Below the pieces are notes generated by a model. The model made no database searches. It saw only the letters and a program-made list of their open reading frames with translations, and was not told where the DNA came from. From positions 38,046-102,045 of the forward strand of contig JANQPA010000062.1 in the NCBI GenBank assembly GCA_028285545.1: DNA of 64,000 nt, in the 5' to 3' direction. This DNA comes from Saprospiraceae bacterium. Lineage in GTDB: Bacteria > Bacteroidota > Bacteroidia > Chitinophagales > Saprospiraceae. Both the position numbers and the translations under genes were made by a program. This document shows, piece after piece, positions 16,495-25,889 of this stretch (position 1 is the first letter of the stretch; every line of letters starts with the position of its first letter).

Positions 16495-16798
16495 GGATCG
16501 CAATGTATTTAAGTGTTTAATAATTTTAAATCAAAGGTATGAAATAATAAAAATTTATCAAAATAATCTACTTTTCTTTAGATAATTAATAAAATTTAGC
16601 AAAACGTTTGGTGGACTAAATTCAGAACAAAATTTTATGATACTGTAATTTGCCCTAAATAATTTCCTCATTTCTGGATTTGGGATAAAAAAATTGCTGT
16701 CACTATTTTTTAGTTTTTTCTGTTTTTTTTTCTAATTAGTTGAAAAAATAGGCAATTTTGAGCCATCTGGTAGACTATAGCAAAGCTGAAATCCAACC
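16495..16798. other. Divergent intergenic region between glnK and the HhH/beta-barrel gene
   Basis: About 300 bp, strongly A/T-rich. It holds the glnK promoter; on the plus strand no full promoter was recognised for the gene starting at 16799. Nothing else is seen. Confidence 0.5.
16532..16562 (-). promoter_or_regulatory. Consensus Bacteroidota promoter of glnK
   Basis: On the minus strand TTTG (complement of 16559-16562) is followed after exactly 19 bp by TACCTTTG (complement of 16532-16539), a full match to TTTG-N19-TAnnTTTG. The leader would be about 30 nt. It suggests use of the primary sigma factor; no sigma-54 (GG-N10-GC type) promoter is seen. Confidence 0.65.
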
Positions 16799-18886
16799 AT
16801 GAAAACTCTTTTTATTGTTTTTCTGCTTTTTCCTTTTTCACTCCTAGCTCAGCAGGATAGCATACCAAGTTCTCTACCTCCCTATATTCTGGAAACCATT
16901 GAAGATTTTCTGCAGAACACAGAAAGTGAAGGGGTATTTGATTTTAATACCATTCTCGAGACACTTGAAAATTATTTCCAGCACCCTTTGGACTTAAATA
17001 AGGCTGATGAATCTGAACTACAATCTCTCCAATTGCTTTCCGATGCCCAGATATTAAACTTCTTGGAATATCAACGAAACCTGGGTCCCCTAATTGCACT
17101 TTATGAACTTCAATCAATCCCCTCTTTTGACCTGGCTACCATCCGAAGGATACAACCTTTTATTACCCTAAACTCCAGCATTGATGATTTTCAGGTTCCT
17201 ATTGGAGAAATGATATCTGGGGGAAAAAATGAGCTGTACCTTCGATGGAACAGGATTCTTGAAGATCAGAGAGGTTTTACAGAAATAGATCCCAACACCC
17301 AGCAAGCACGCTATGAAGGAGACCCCAATCAATTGTATGTAAGATTCAAACATTCTTACTCTAATCGATTTAGCTTTGGCATAACCGCAGAAAAAGATCG
17401 GGGAGAAGCATTTTTTCAAGGCTCCAATAAACAAGGTTTTGATTATTATTCTGCCCATCTCTATCTTAGAAATTATAGAAATTGGTTAAAAACCTTGGCT
17501 CTGGGAGATTTTAATGTCAGTTTTGGTCAAGGATTAATCCTATATTCTGGCTTTGGTTATGGAAAAAGCTCAGTAGCAACCACCATAAAACGGAGTGCCA
17601 GGACCATCACTCCTTATACCTCCGTAAATGAGGTCAATTTCATGAGGGGGGCTGCAGCGACCTTTGTTCCTTCCAAAAACTTAGAATTTACCGTTCTGGC
17701 CTCTTATAAAAACCGAGATGGCAATCTTTTGGAACCGGACACCACTGATTCTGAAACTGCCATCTTTAGTTTAAGCTCCTTTGATTTGGATGGCCTACAT
17801 CGTACTCAGGCTGAAATTGCAGACGAGGATGTGGTTAGTCAATTAACGCTTGGCTCCAGTTTAAGATATAAATTAGATCGAGGACATATAGCCCTAAATA
17901 CCCTATTCGACCAATTTGACAAACCACTTTTGCGAACCCCACAGCCTTATAATCAATTCTTTTTCAGTGGTGATCGTCTCTTTAATGCCAGCCTTGATTA
18001 TGCCTATAGATGGAGAAACGTGCATTTGTTTGGGGAAACGGCCATCAGTGATAATGGCAGCATTGCTTCCCTAAATGGATTATTAATGAGTTTGGATAGA
18101 GCTATAGATCTGGCAATTGCCTATCGAAACTATCCTAAAGACTACCAGGCATTGAATGCAAATCCCTTTGGTGAAACCACTGGAGCCAGAAACGAAAGAG
18201 GCTGGTACATAGGGATGGAATTCAGACCCATAAAAAACTGGACCCTTACTGCTTATTATGATAATTGGGAACACCCTTGGTTGCGTTTTCAAGTTGATGC
18301 CCCTTCCAGAGGCCATGAATATCGCGCCAGACTCACCTACTATTTAAAAAGAAGATTGCGCTCCTATATAGAGGTAAGACAGGAGGTGAAAGAAAGAAAT
18401 ACCCCTGATAATGAAACCCCATTAAACACGCTTAGCACTTTCAGGCTTTTCCAAACGCGATTGCACTTCGCCTATACCCTTTCCAAAAGTGTTGAACTAA
18501 GAAGCAGAATTGATTATGGTTATGCTTTTAATGAAGTCGATCAATATCAAAAAGGCTTTGTGGTTTTACAAGATTTGATTTTCAGACCTGCCAGCTCTCC
18601 TTTTTCATTTACAACCCGTTATGCTCTTTTTGATACAGATGGTTATGATATCCGGTTTTACCATTACGAGAATGGTCTTCTTTATAATTTTTCAATACCT
18701 GCTTATTATAATAAAGGGAGTCGGTTTTACTTTAATTTGCGCTATCGCCCTGTCAAAGCTTTCACGATTGAAGGCCGTATTGCTCAGACCTTCTGGTCCA
18801 ATCAATCCTCCATCGGCTCCAGCCTTGAAGAAATAGACGGACAGGTAAGAACTCAGGTAAGTGCACAAATCAAATATCAGTTTTAG
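16799..18886 (+). CDS. Helix-hairpin-helix N-terminal, beta-barrel C-terminal secreted protein
   Basis: A 695-residue protein with a signal peptide (residues 1-18, LFPFSLLAQ). Residues 45-120 contain paired HhH/ComEA-like elements: LDLNKADESELQSLQLLSDAQILNFL and LIALYELQSIPSFDLATIRRI. The remaining 570 residues are long amphipathic strands rich in Tyr, Phe and Arg and end QVSAQIKYQF, as in an outer-membrane barrel. The combination is common in Bacteroidota and uncharacterised; DNA binding by the HhH part at the cell surface or in the periplasm has been suggested for ComEA relatives only. It is a single gene, 197 bp ahead of a sigma-factor operon. Confidence 0.8.
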   Translation: MKTLFIVFLLFPFSLLAQQDSIPSSLPPYILETIEDFLQNTESEGVFDFNTILETLENYFQHPLDLNKADESELQSLQLLSDAQILNFLEYQRNLGPLIALYELQSIPSFDLATIRRIQPFITLNSSIDDFQVPIGEMISGGKNELYLRWNRILEDQRGFTEIDPNTQQARYEGDPNQLYVRFKHSYSNRFSFGITAEKDRGEAFFQGSNKQGFDYYSAHLYLRNYRNWLKTLALGDFNVSFGQGLILYSGFGYGKSSVATTIKRSARTITPYTSVNEVNFMRGAAATFVPSKNLEFTVLASYKNRDGNLLEPDTTDSETAIFSLSSFDLDGLHRTQAEIADEDVVSQLTLGSSLRYKLDRGHIALNTLFDQFDKPLLRTPQPYNQFFFSGDRLFNASLDYAYRWRNVHLFGETAISDNGSIASLNGLLMSLDRAIDLAIAYRNYPKDYQALNANPFGETTGARNERGWYIGMEFRPIKNWTLTAYYDNWEHPWLRFQVDAPSRGHEYRARLTYYLKRRLRSYIEVRQEVKERNTPDNETPLNTLSTFRLFQTRLHFAYTLSKSVELRSRIDYGYAFNEVDQYQKGFVVLQDLIFRPASSPFSFTTRYALFDTDGYDIRFYHYENGLLYNFSIPAYYNKGSRFYFNLRYRPVKAFTIEGRIAQTFWSNQSSIGSSLEEIDGQVRTQVSAQIKYQF

Positions 18887-19083
18887 GATAGTTCCTTGTT
18901 CCGCGTTCCTTGTTCCATGTATTTTTAAAGATCAAAATGTTTAAATTTTTAGGCCATAACTAAGTGAATTGGCTCTAATATTCAAAAATTCCACCTTCCA
19001 CCTTCCGATTTCCGCCTTTTTTATAAGAATGTGTAATACTTTTATTTTCCTACAGTATATCCATATAAAAAGAGCATACAAGG

Positions 19084-19641
19084 GTGAATCCATACAGCGA
19101 CGAATCATTAATGGAAAAGGTAAAAGACGGCCAGCTTGGTCAAATGAGTCTTTTATTTGAACGCTACCATAAAGAATTGTACCATTACTTCTATAGGCTG
19201 AGTCAAGATGTGAATGACTCTAAAGATTTATGTCAGCAGGTTTTTTTGCGGATGATCAAGTATAAAAACACCTTTCATAGAAATAAAAAATTTAAGGTCT
19301 GGATGTACCGGATTGCAAAGAATGTCTGGTTTGATCTATATAAAAAAAGACAAAAGGATAAAAAGCAATTGAAAAATGGGATACATGAAAGCGGGATAAG
19401 CTCAAACAGGGGTTTAGGTGATTCCGAAGAAACTCAAAAACTGGAAGTAGCAATCAAAAGATTATCCGAGGATCAACAGGAGTTATTGATCATGCACTTT
19501 TATCAAAACATCAAGGCACCAGAAATTGCGGAGATCCTACAAATCAGTCCAAATAATGTCAGAGTGCGTACACACCGAGCGATAAAGGCCTTAAGAAAGG
19601 AATTTAAAAAAATAAATAAGGAAAGAACTAATGGAAAATGA
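19084..19641 (+). CDS. ECF-type RNA polymerase sigma factor
   Basis: A 185-residue sigma factor with region 2 at about 18-90 (LLFERYHKELYHYFYRL, SKDLCQQVFLRMIKY, WMYRIAKNVWFDLY) and region 4 at about 125-175 (LSEDQQELLIMHFYQ, APEIAEILQISPNNVRVRTH). The start is GTG at 19084; an in-frame TAA at 19066-19068 excludes anything longer and the first ATG (19111) would remove residues before the conserved M-x-x-VK-x-G opening. Its end overlaps the next gene by 11 bp, a sign of translational coupling to a membrane-bound regulator. Confidence 0.9.
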   Translation: MNPYSDESLMEKVKDGQLGQMSLLFERYHKELYHYFYRLSQDVNDSKDLCQQVFLRMIKYKNTFHRNKKFKVWMYRIAKNVWFDLYKKRQKDKKQLKNGIHESGISSNRGLGDSEETQKLEVAIKRLSEDQQELLIMHFYQNIKAPEIAEILQISPNNVRVRTHRAIKALRKEFKKINKERTNGK

Positions 19642-20428
19642 AAATTGGTCCATTTATTATGTGGAATTCATCAAGGGAGAACTAGACGAGGAATTGGCTT
19701 CCAAGGTAAAACAATACCTGGCGGATCATCCCGAAGACTTGGAATATTTTAATTTTCTTAATTCCAGCATAAAAAATCTATCCAAGCAATCTATTGAAAT
19801 CCCGGAAGAAGATTTAAGGAGAGCCTTTTTTAATATGCTAGAGGTGGAAGTTCAAAATGCTAAAAACCTTAAAAACAAATCACTTAGTATTCCACCTCTA
19901 CTTCACCAATTACTCCACAAAATTCAATGGAAAAGCATGGCATTTGGTTCCATAATGCTGGTTATAGGTGCCCTGGGGAGTTATTTAATAAACAGCAACC
20001 AAAAACCAGAAACCTCTACCCTTTCCAGTTTAGAAGAAGAAATAAATGATTTGAAGCATATGGTGCTGCTCAATCAATTGAACAATCAATCACCATTTGA
20101 GCGCATCAAAGGGGTTCAGATTGCGAAGGACTATCAGGAAATAGATTTGGATATGATTGAAATCCTATCTGAGAAATTATTCTTTGATGATAATGAACAT
20201 GTAAAAATTGCGGCAGCCCATGCCCTCAATAAATTTAAAAGCCACCCCTTAGCTAGAAGCAAATTACTAGAAAGTCTGGACATGGTAAAAGAACCGTATG
20301 TGCAAATTTTATTGATAAAAATAATAGGAGAATGGGATGCCCAAAGTGCAGGCAACAAAGCACAGGAACTGCTAAAAAATGAAACATTACAGCCCGAATT
20401 AAAAGTTATTGTTGAATCTATGATATAA
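19631..20428 (+). CDS. Membrane anti-sigma factor candidate with HEAT-like C-terminal domain
   Basis: A 265-residue protein overlapping the sigma gene by 11 bp. Residues 1-95 are cytoplasmic with FIKGELDEELASKVKQYLADHPE, the pattern of anti-sigma N-termini. A TM helix spans about 103-120 (MAFGSIMLVIGALGSYLI). It is followed by a short coiled coil (SSLEEEINDLKHMVLLNQL, about 132-150) and two or three HEAT-type hairpins (EHVKIAAAHALNKFKSHP, EPYVQILLIKIIGEW). HEAT repeats in the periplasmic part could sense a protein partner. Such architecture occurs in Bacteroidota sigma operons; sequestering the sigma factor is inferred from coupling. Confidence 0.8.
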   Translation: MENENWSIYYVEFIKGELDEELASKVKQYLADHPEDLEYFNFLNSSIKNLSKQSIEIPEEDLRRAFFNMLEVEVQNAKNLKNKSLSIPPLLHQLLHKIQWKSMAFGSIMLVIGALGSYLINSNQKPETSTLSSLEEEINDLKHMVLLNQLNNQSPFERIKGVQIAKDYQEIDLDMIEILSEKLFFDDNEHVKIAAAHALNKFKSHPLARSKLLESLDMVKEPYVQILLIKIIGEWDAQSAGNKAQELLKNETLQPELKVIVESMI

Positions 20429-20437
20429 TCGAAAATT

Positions 20438-21178
20438 ATGAAAAATTTAATATTGACCTTATCCTTAATTATCGGATTTATTCCGATTTATGCCCAAGAA
20501 TATCTCGAAAATACCTTTCCAATCAAAAAGGGCCAAAGCCTTGCTCTTGACTTCGCTTATGCTGAAAAGATAATTGTCCATCTTGGCCAGGAAAATATTG
20601 TAAAATTGAAGATTCTCCTCGATTTTGCAGATTCCAAGGGCAACAGTTTAAACGATCGTTTTAAAGTAATTCATAAAAGCTCTGGAAAGGAAATGAGTAT
20701 CAATGGAAAATTGAGCAATTTTAACGCCAATCAAGTAGTATCCAAAAGAAGAGCACATACCAAAAAGAACGATAAAAAAACCATAATCACAGATACGGTA
20801 GTTGAGGTTTGGGTACCTGAAGGAGTGGATTTGAATATAAAATCATTGGCTGCAGCGGTTGATATAGAACATAATAAAGCTTCTTTATTGGTCAATACCA
20901 TAAATAATATCAACCTCAACCTGGATAAGGAAATTAGCGCCAATTTCAGCCTGAGTTCCTTAATGGGTAAAATTAATCTGGACAGAGATTGGGAAGTCAA
21001 CCTGGATAAATTTCCAACAGATAAATCTTTCCAAATGGATATTGTAACAAAAGATACTTCCTTTTCCATCCATGCCGGTGAACAAAGGCTTTCTTTGAAG
21101 GATGGCAAGTTTGAAATATCTTTAAAAACAATTACCGGGAATATTAAGATTACTACAAATAATTTTTCCAGGAATTAA
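20438..21178 (+). CDS. Secreted beta-helix-type protein (DUF4097-like) in the sigma operon
   Basis: A 246-residue protein with a signal peptide (LILTLSLIIGFIPIYAQ), starting 9 bp after the anti-sigma gene. The middle contains repetitive short beta segments (VEVWVPEGVDLNIKSLAA, NTINNINLNLDKEISANFSL, SLMGKINLDRDW) like the DUF4097/GIN beta-helix proteins. Third genes of this kind often follow ECF sigma/anti-sigma pairs in Bacteroidota and may act as the signal the anti-sigma reads. The function itself is unknown. A large inverted-repeat element begins 22 bp after its stop. Confidence 0.78.
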   Translation: MKNLILTLSLIIGFIPIYAQEYLENTFPIKKGQSLALDFAYAEKIIVHLGQENIVKLKILLDFADSKGNSLNDRFKVIHKSSGKEMSINGKLSNFNANQVVSKRRAHTKKNDKKTIITDTVVEVWVPEGVDLNIKSLAAAVDIEHNKASLLVNTINNINLNLDKEISANFSLSSLMGKINLDRDWEVNLDKFPTDKSFQMDIVTKDTSFSIHAGEQRLSLKDGKFEISLKTITGNIKITTNNFSRN

Positions 21179-21199
21179 ATGGTAGTAGGCCTTTTAGGC

Positions 21200-21437
21200 G
21201 AAGTATATAGAAGTATGCCCACCTTTAGAGTCGTGCATTGATTAGTTATAATAAGCCTCTGATGTACACTGGTCCAACTGATTTTCGCTGTTATTTATCG
21301 TGTATTAAAAAGTGAGGATCAGCTTAATCAGCGTTTATCAGTGGCCAAATGTTTTCTAAATTAATCATATAACTAATCAATGTACGGCTTTAGAGGGGGG
21401 CGCATTAATTTGTTTGCAAAATACTTCTAAATACTTC
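21200..21437 (+). repeat. Nested inverted-repeat element, possible structured RNA
   Basis: The 319-bp gap between two convergent genes (21179-21497) holds three nested arm pairs: 21200-21216 with 21421-21437 (16 of 17 match), 21222-21250 with 21368-21396 (25 of 29 match) and 21277-21290 with 21329-21342 (ACTGAT and CGCTG pairing across a symmetric TTT/TTT loop). In the 29-bp pair all four mismatches become G-U pairs in plus-strand RNA, so the stem is fully paired as RNA. On the minus strand they would be A-C mismatches. It may be an RNA 3' element, an sRNA or the remnant of a MITE. No ORF of note lies inside. Confidence 0.55.
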
Positions 21438-21497
21438 TACTAAACTTCTATTTTACTTCTAGATAATACCTAGAAGCCAATTTAAACATTTGGTAGA

Positions 21498-23399
21498 TTA
21501 GTCTATCAGTGGTTTTCCATCCTTCGGCGGAGTATTTTTCAGGTATACATCTGCAAACTTCAGAATCCGGCTATAGGCCTCTATTCGGTTATCGGTTTTT
21601 ACAAAACCATGCCCCTCATCTTCAAATAAAACATATTCTACCGGAACATTATTTGCTTTAATGGCCTCTACTATTTCGTCAGATTCTATTTTCAGGACCC
21701 TCGGATCTTTAGCTCCTTGAAGTACCATTATTGGTTTGCTAATATTATCCGCATGGAATAAGGGTGATATTCGGTACAGGCGAACAGAGTCAGTAGCGGG
21801 ATCTCCCATTTCGGCATATAAAGCATCTTTGGCAGCACCCCACCAAGGAGGTATATTTCTTAGGGTACGCAGCCAGTTTGTAACTCCATAAAGATTTATG
21901 CCAATCTCAAAGGCATCAGGTTGATTTGTCATAGCCGCCATTACCATGAAACCTCCATAGGAACCACCAATGATACCAACCTTATTGGGATCAATAATTT
22001 CCTGTTGCTGAAGCCATTTCTTACCCCAGATACAATCCTGAAGGTCCTTTTCCCCATGGTTTTGATCATCCATTTTAAAAAATGTTTTTCCATATCCACT
22101 ACTTCCCCGATTATTAACAGCAAGTACAGCGTACCCATGGTTTACCAAATATTGTATTAAGGTATTAAATCCCACCCTGGATTGGCCTCCTGGGCCCCCA
22201 TGCACCCAAACCAGAGCAGGGACTCTATTTTTTTTGGAAGCTAATTTTGGTTGATAATAAATAGCGGGAATCTCAATCCCATCGAAGGATTTATACCGAA
22301 TGACTTCTGCAGATACCAAATCATCAGGATTAATGTCCGGATTCAGGGTTTCAGTCATTTTTTTGAGTTCCTGGGTAGATATATTGTAAATATAAAGGTT
22401 GCTGGGAGCCTTAGAGGTTCCGATAGTAAGTAACAATAAACTTTCGTCTTTTGAAAAACTTACAGATGTGATGTCTCCGTCCTTTATTTCAGGAAAAAAA
22501 ATTGGTTTTCCTGATTCATTGTCTAAAATTATTATATTATTTTTTCCATCTTCATTAATCGCAATCACCCGATATTTTTCATTATCGCTCTCGTAACTGT
22601 ACATAACATCCCAATCGGTCTCGTAGACAATTTCCTCAACTCCCGAAGCAATATCATATCGATTTAGATAAGAAAACTCTTTACCCGCATCGGTTATAAA
22701 ATAAAAAAAACGATTATCCTTGCTAAAACCAGCAGAGAAGTAAGATCCAGGTTCTTTTGAAATTTCAATTTTTGAATTATCCTTTGAATCAATCAAATAC
22801 AATTTATTTTCACTAGAAGTAATGGGTTCAAATACGCAAAAAGCACTTTCATCGAATGTCATGTCATTGATAACCAACCCTTCATCATTTTGATAGACCA
22901 TTTCGGGTTCCCAGTTTGAGATACTCATCTTATATAAGTCGAATACCTGTGGATTTCTTTTATTGGATTCATAATAAAAATGGGTTTGATCTTCATCCCA
23001 GTCGAAGAAAATGACTTTTTCCTCTTCTCCTGGAGTTAAATCAAGGCTGCTTCCATCCTCTTCTAGCAGGTAGATGTGATCGATTTCATTTCCACCCTTA
23101 TCAGCTGAATATAAGATCTTTTCAGTGTTTGGAACGTAACCAATACCATAGAATGATTCTTTTTCAGAATTTGTAATCTGTTTTTTGGAGCCATCTTCAA
23201 TGTCAATCTCGAACAAATTAAAAATTCCAGGCTCATTACTTGTCATCAGAATTTTTCGATTGTCATTTGAAATGTCATCACCAAAAACAGAAATGTTTTT
23301 CACGAATTTGTCAATAGCATAGGTTTTTACTTCTGTAGGCTCTTCATTTGCACAAGAACCAAGTAAGAAAAATAAAAAAAGGGTGCTTAGATGTTTCAT
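21498..23399 (-). CDS. S9-family prolyl oligopeptidase-type peptidase, lipoprotein
   Basis: A 633-residue serine peptidase with an N-terminal beta-propeller (about 30-360, WD40/DPP-like strands such as KEFSYLNRYDIASG) and a C-terminal alpha/beta-hydrolase domain (about 370-625). The nucleophile is in GIIGGSYGGFM (about 480), the Asp in LQGAKDPRV (about 566) and the His in DEGHGF (about 596); HGGPGGQ forms the oxyanion loop. The signal LFLFFLLGSCANEE is a lipoprotein signal with Cys16. It probably cleaves short peptides at the periplasmic side of a membrane. It lies 63 bp after the FtsX permease gene on the same strand. Confidence 0.92.
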   Translation of the reverse strand: MKHLSTLFLFFLLGSCANEEPTEVKTYAIDKFVKNISVFGDDISNDNRKILMTSNEPGIFNLFEIDIEDGSKKQITNSEKESFYGIGYVPNTEKILYSADKGGNEIDHIYLLEEDGSSLDLTPGEEEKVIFFDWDEDQTHFYYESNKRNPQVFDLYKMSISNWEPEMVYQNDEGLVINDMTFDESAFCVFEPITSSENKLYLIDSKDNSKIEISKEPGSYFSAGFSKDNRFFYFITDAGKEFSYLNRYDIASGVEEIVYETDWDVMYSYESDNEKYRVIAINEDGKNNIIILDNESGKPIFFPEIKDGDITSVSFSKDESLLLLTIGTSKAPSNLYIYNISTQELKKMTETLNPDINPDDLVSAEVIRYKSFDGIEIPAIYYQPKLASKKNRVPALVWVHGGPGGQSRVGFNTLIQYLVNHGYAVLAVNNRGSSGYGKTFFKMDDQNHGEKDLQDCIWGKKWLQQQEIIDPNKVGIIGGSYGGFMVMAAMTNQPDAFEIGINLYGVTNWLRTLRNIPPWWGAAKDALYAEMGDPATDSVRLYRISPLFHADNISKPIMVLQGAKDPRVLKIESDEIVEAIKANNVPVEYVLFEDEGHGFVKTDNRIEAYSRILKFADVYLKNTPPKDGKPLID

Positions 23400-23462
23400 A
23401 ATCCTTTTTTTTAAGAATAATCAAATAATATTAATTCTTAGATAATATAGAACTCATCATCA

Positions 23463-25889
23463 TCACTCTTGATGCAGGTAATCAGTGGGATTTACAATTG
23501 CGGCCTTATAAGCGTGATAACTTATTGTTATTACTCCAATTAAAGTAATAAGTACTAAAGCTAAAAGAAAGGGAAATATTCCAGCCGAAGTATGATAGGC
23601 AAAAGTCTCCAACCATTGATTAGTAGCCCACCAAGCCAAAATTGCAGCAAAAGGAAAAGCAATTAGGATTAGCCAAAGGAATGGTTTGGCTAATAATACA
23701 ATGATATTGCCTATGCTAGCTCCAATTACTTTACGGATCATCATTTCCTTTTGTCTTTTTACAACTGTGAAAGCTAAAAACGAAAAAAGGCCAATACAAG
23801 CAATAAGTATGGTAAGGATTGTTAAGAGATTGATCAGTTTTCCAAGCCGATCTTCTTGCTCGTACAATACAGCTATGTCTTCATGAAGAAACGTATACTC
23901 AAAAGGAGTATCATTAACCTGGGCTTCCCATATCCCTTTTAACTGAGTTATAGTAGTTTCTTGATGATCAGGCTGAAGACGAACCACCAGATGGAAGAAA
24001 TCTTGAGGTTGTACTCTGAGAAACATTGGATGAATGGTTCGATAAAGCGGCTCAAAATGCATGTCCTGATAAACTCCAATAATTTTCACCCTCTCAATGG
24101 TATCTATTCCAGTTCCTTGTTGAGGAAGAATTAACAATTCTGTATTTATGTAAGGACTATCAAGTGCTATTTGGATGGCAGAAGTCTCATTAATTAATAC
24201 TGCCTGGCCCTTATCTTCACCATATGAGGGATCGAATTTTCGGCCATGAAGAATTTTTAAATCCATTGTCTCTACATAATTGAAGTCCACTGGTATTACA
24301 ACTGGGCTATGAATCTCTGTTTCAGGCCGGCCAGCAACTCTTACATTTAGAAGACTTCGATTTTGACCTGGCACAGATCCTGTCAAACATGCATCCTTCA
24401 CTCCAGTCAATTCTTTTGCTCTCTCCTTCAATCGCTCCAATAAAGGCAAAGTCTGATCAAAATCAGATAGAATGGGTGCTGGAATAACAACCTGATCCAA
24501 TCGTTCAAAGCCCATATCCATATTTTCAATGTAATTAAGCTGCTTTGAAATAATACCAGCACCAATAATTAATGCAGAGGCAATTATAAATTGTACGAAG
24601 AGCAATATTTGTCGTAGGTACCTACCCTTATTACCAAAAGTGATGGAACTTCTAAATACGGCAACTGGGTTTACATTGGCCAGGATCAAAGCTGGATAAC
24701 TACCTGCAACTAGTCCTATAAACAGACCAAAAGCCAATAATAATAGAAGAATGAAAGAGTCCGAAAAGTAATTCATCGAAATGTAGATGCCCATACTTTT
24801 GCCTAGGTATAATCGCATCACTTCCGCCAATAACACACCAAATACTATGCTAATCAATGCTAGAACACAGGATTCTCCCAAAAATTGCTGGGTGATATTC
24901 CTGCCCAATCCTCCAACAACTTTACGCACACCTACTTCTTTCAAGCGGACCTCTGCAAGTGCCGTAGCTAGATTAATGTAATTAATAGCAGCAACAAATA
25001 GAATTAAGATACCCACCATTAGAAAAATACGAACATAGAGAATATTACCATTATTTTTTAATTCCACGTTGGTATGAGACCTAAGATGGATATCAGTTAA
25101 TGCTTGCAAATGAATTGCTTTAATGCGCTGTTTGGCCTCCTCATCCATTCTCCTGTTAAAAATATCACTAAGCTTAGTTTGTGCCATATCAGGTTCTCTA
25201 GACTTTATATAAGTATAGAAACTGGTAAAACTAGGGTTATTAAAAACTGCATGGCTTTTCCCAAAGGTTTGTTGAAGTGTTGGCATGGAAATTAATATTC
25301 CCAGGTCAAAATGAGATTGCGCAGGATAATCTTCAACCAATCCGGAAACAGTTATGGGAATTTCCCCTGACCAATGATTAATAATAAAGCTTTTACCTAT
25401 GGGATCTTCTTGTCCAAAATATTTTTGTGCAATACTTTGTGTGATAATTGCTTGATTAGGACTATTGAGAAAGTTCGTTTTGTTTCCAGATAGCCATTTC
25501 AAATTGAAAATATGGGAAAATGTGGAATCTGCATAAAGTAAATTTTCCTCCCAAATGACCTCCTCTTTTATGAGGATTTCCTCCCCCACTCCCCCAAAAA
25601 AATGGGTGCCTTTCTCAATTTGTGGTATTTCTTCCAAAGCCCAACCCAACCAGGGATATCCTACAACGGGAAACTCGGCAGCGGTTCCGCCTATGTCCGC
25701 CTTAAAAATTAATCGATAGATATCTTGGTAATCGGGATGAAAACGATCATAACTCCATTCGGATCGTACAAAACTGAGCATGATCAAGCTGGAAGCAATT
25801 CCGATGGCTAAGCCTAGAATATTAAGAATGGAATAAAAACGGTATTTCCATAGATTGCGCAGGGCTGTAATAAAATAATTTCGAAGCAT
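23463..25889 (-). CDS. FtsX/MacB-type ABC transporter permease
   Basis: An 808-residue permease of the same family as the one at 2552-5194 but without the prefix domain. It starts MLRNYFITALRNLWKYRFYS followed by TM1 (about 20-42), a periplasmic MacB core, TMs near 285-400, the second periplasmic core and a final TM group near 690-800. Coupling motifs are EVGVRKVVGG and EMMIRKVIGA. No ATPase partner and no PadR gene adjoin it. The S9 peptidase follows 63 bp downstream, so peptides are one possible link, which is a weak inference. Confidence 0.9.
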   Translation of the reverse strand: MLRNYFITALRNLWKYRFYSILNILGLAIGIASSLIMLSFVRSEWSYDRFHPDYQDIYRLIFKADIGGTAAEFPVVGYPWLGWALEEIPQIEKGTHFFGGVGEEILIKEEVIWEENLLYADSTFSHIFNLKWLSGNKTNFLNSPNQAIITQSIAQKYFGQEDPIGKSFIINHWSGEIPITVSGLVEDYPAQSHFDLGILISMPTLQQTFGKSHAVFNNPSFTSFYTYIKSREPDMAQTKLSDIFNRRMDEEAKQRIKAIHLQALTDIHLRSHTNVELKNNGNILYVRIFLMVGILILFVAAINYINLATALAEVRLKEVGVRKVVGGLGRNITQQFLGESCVLALISIVFGVLLAEVMRLYLGKSMGIYISMNYFSDSFILLLLLAFGLFIGLVAGSYPALILANVNPVAVFRSSITFGNKGRYLRQILLFVQFIIASALIIGAGIISKQLNYIENMDMGFERLDQVVIPAPILSDFDQTLPLLERLKERAKELTGVKDACLTGSVPGQNRSLLNVRVAGRPETEIHSPVVIPVDFNYVETMDLKILHGRKFDPSYGEDKGQAVLINETSAIQIALDSPYINTELLILPQQGTGIDTIERVKIIGVYQDMHFEPLYRTIHPMFLRVQPQDFFHLVVRLQPDHQETTITQLKGIWEAQVNDTPFEYTFLHEDIAVLYEQEDRLGKLINLLTILTILIACIGLFSFLAFTVVKRQKEMMIRKVIGASIGNIIVLLAKPFLWLILIAFPFAAILAWWATNQWLETFAYHTSAGIFPFLLALVLITLIGVITISYHAYKAAIVNPTDYLHQE

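Noticed and set aside
16495..16503. Upstream ATG for the P-II gene
   Set aside because: The start at 16494 gives the exact 112-residue family length and MKKIEAI opening; the extra MRS is unlikely.
18887..19083. Small ORF 18969-19160 ahead of the sigma gene
   Set aside because: It overlaps the sigma factor start in another frame and has no signal peptide, motif or conserved context.
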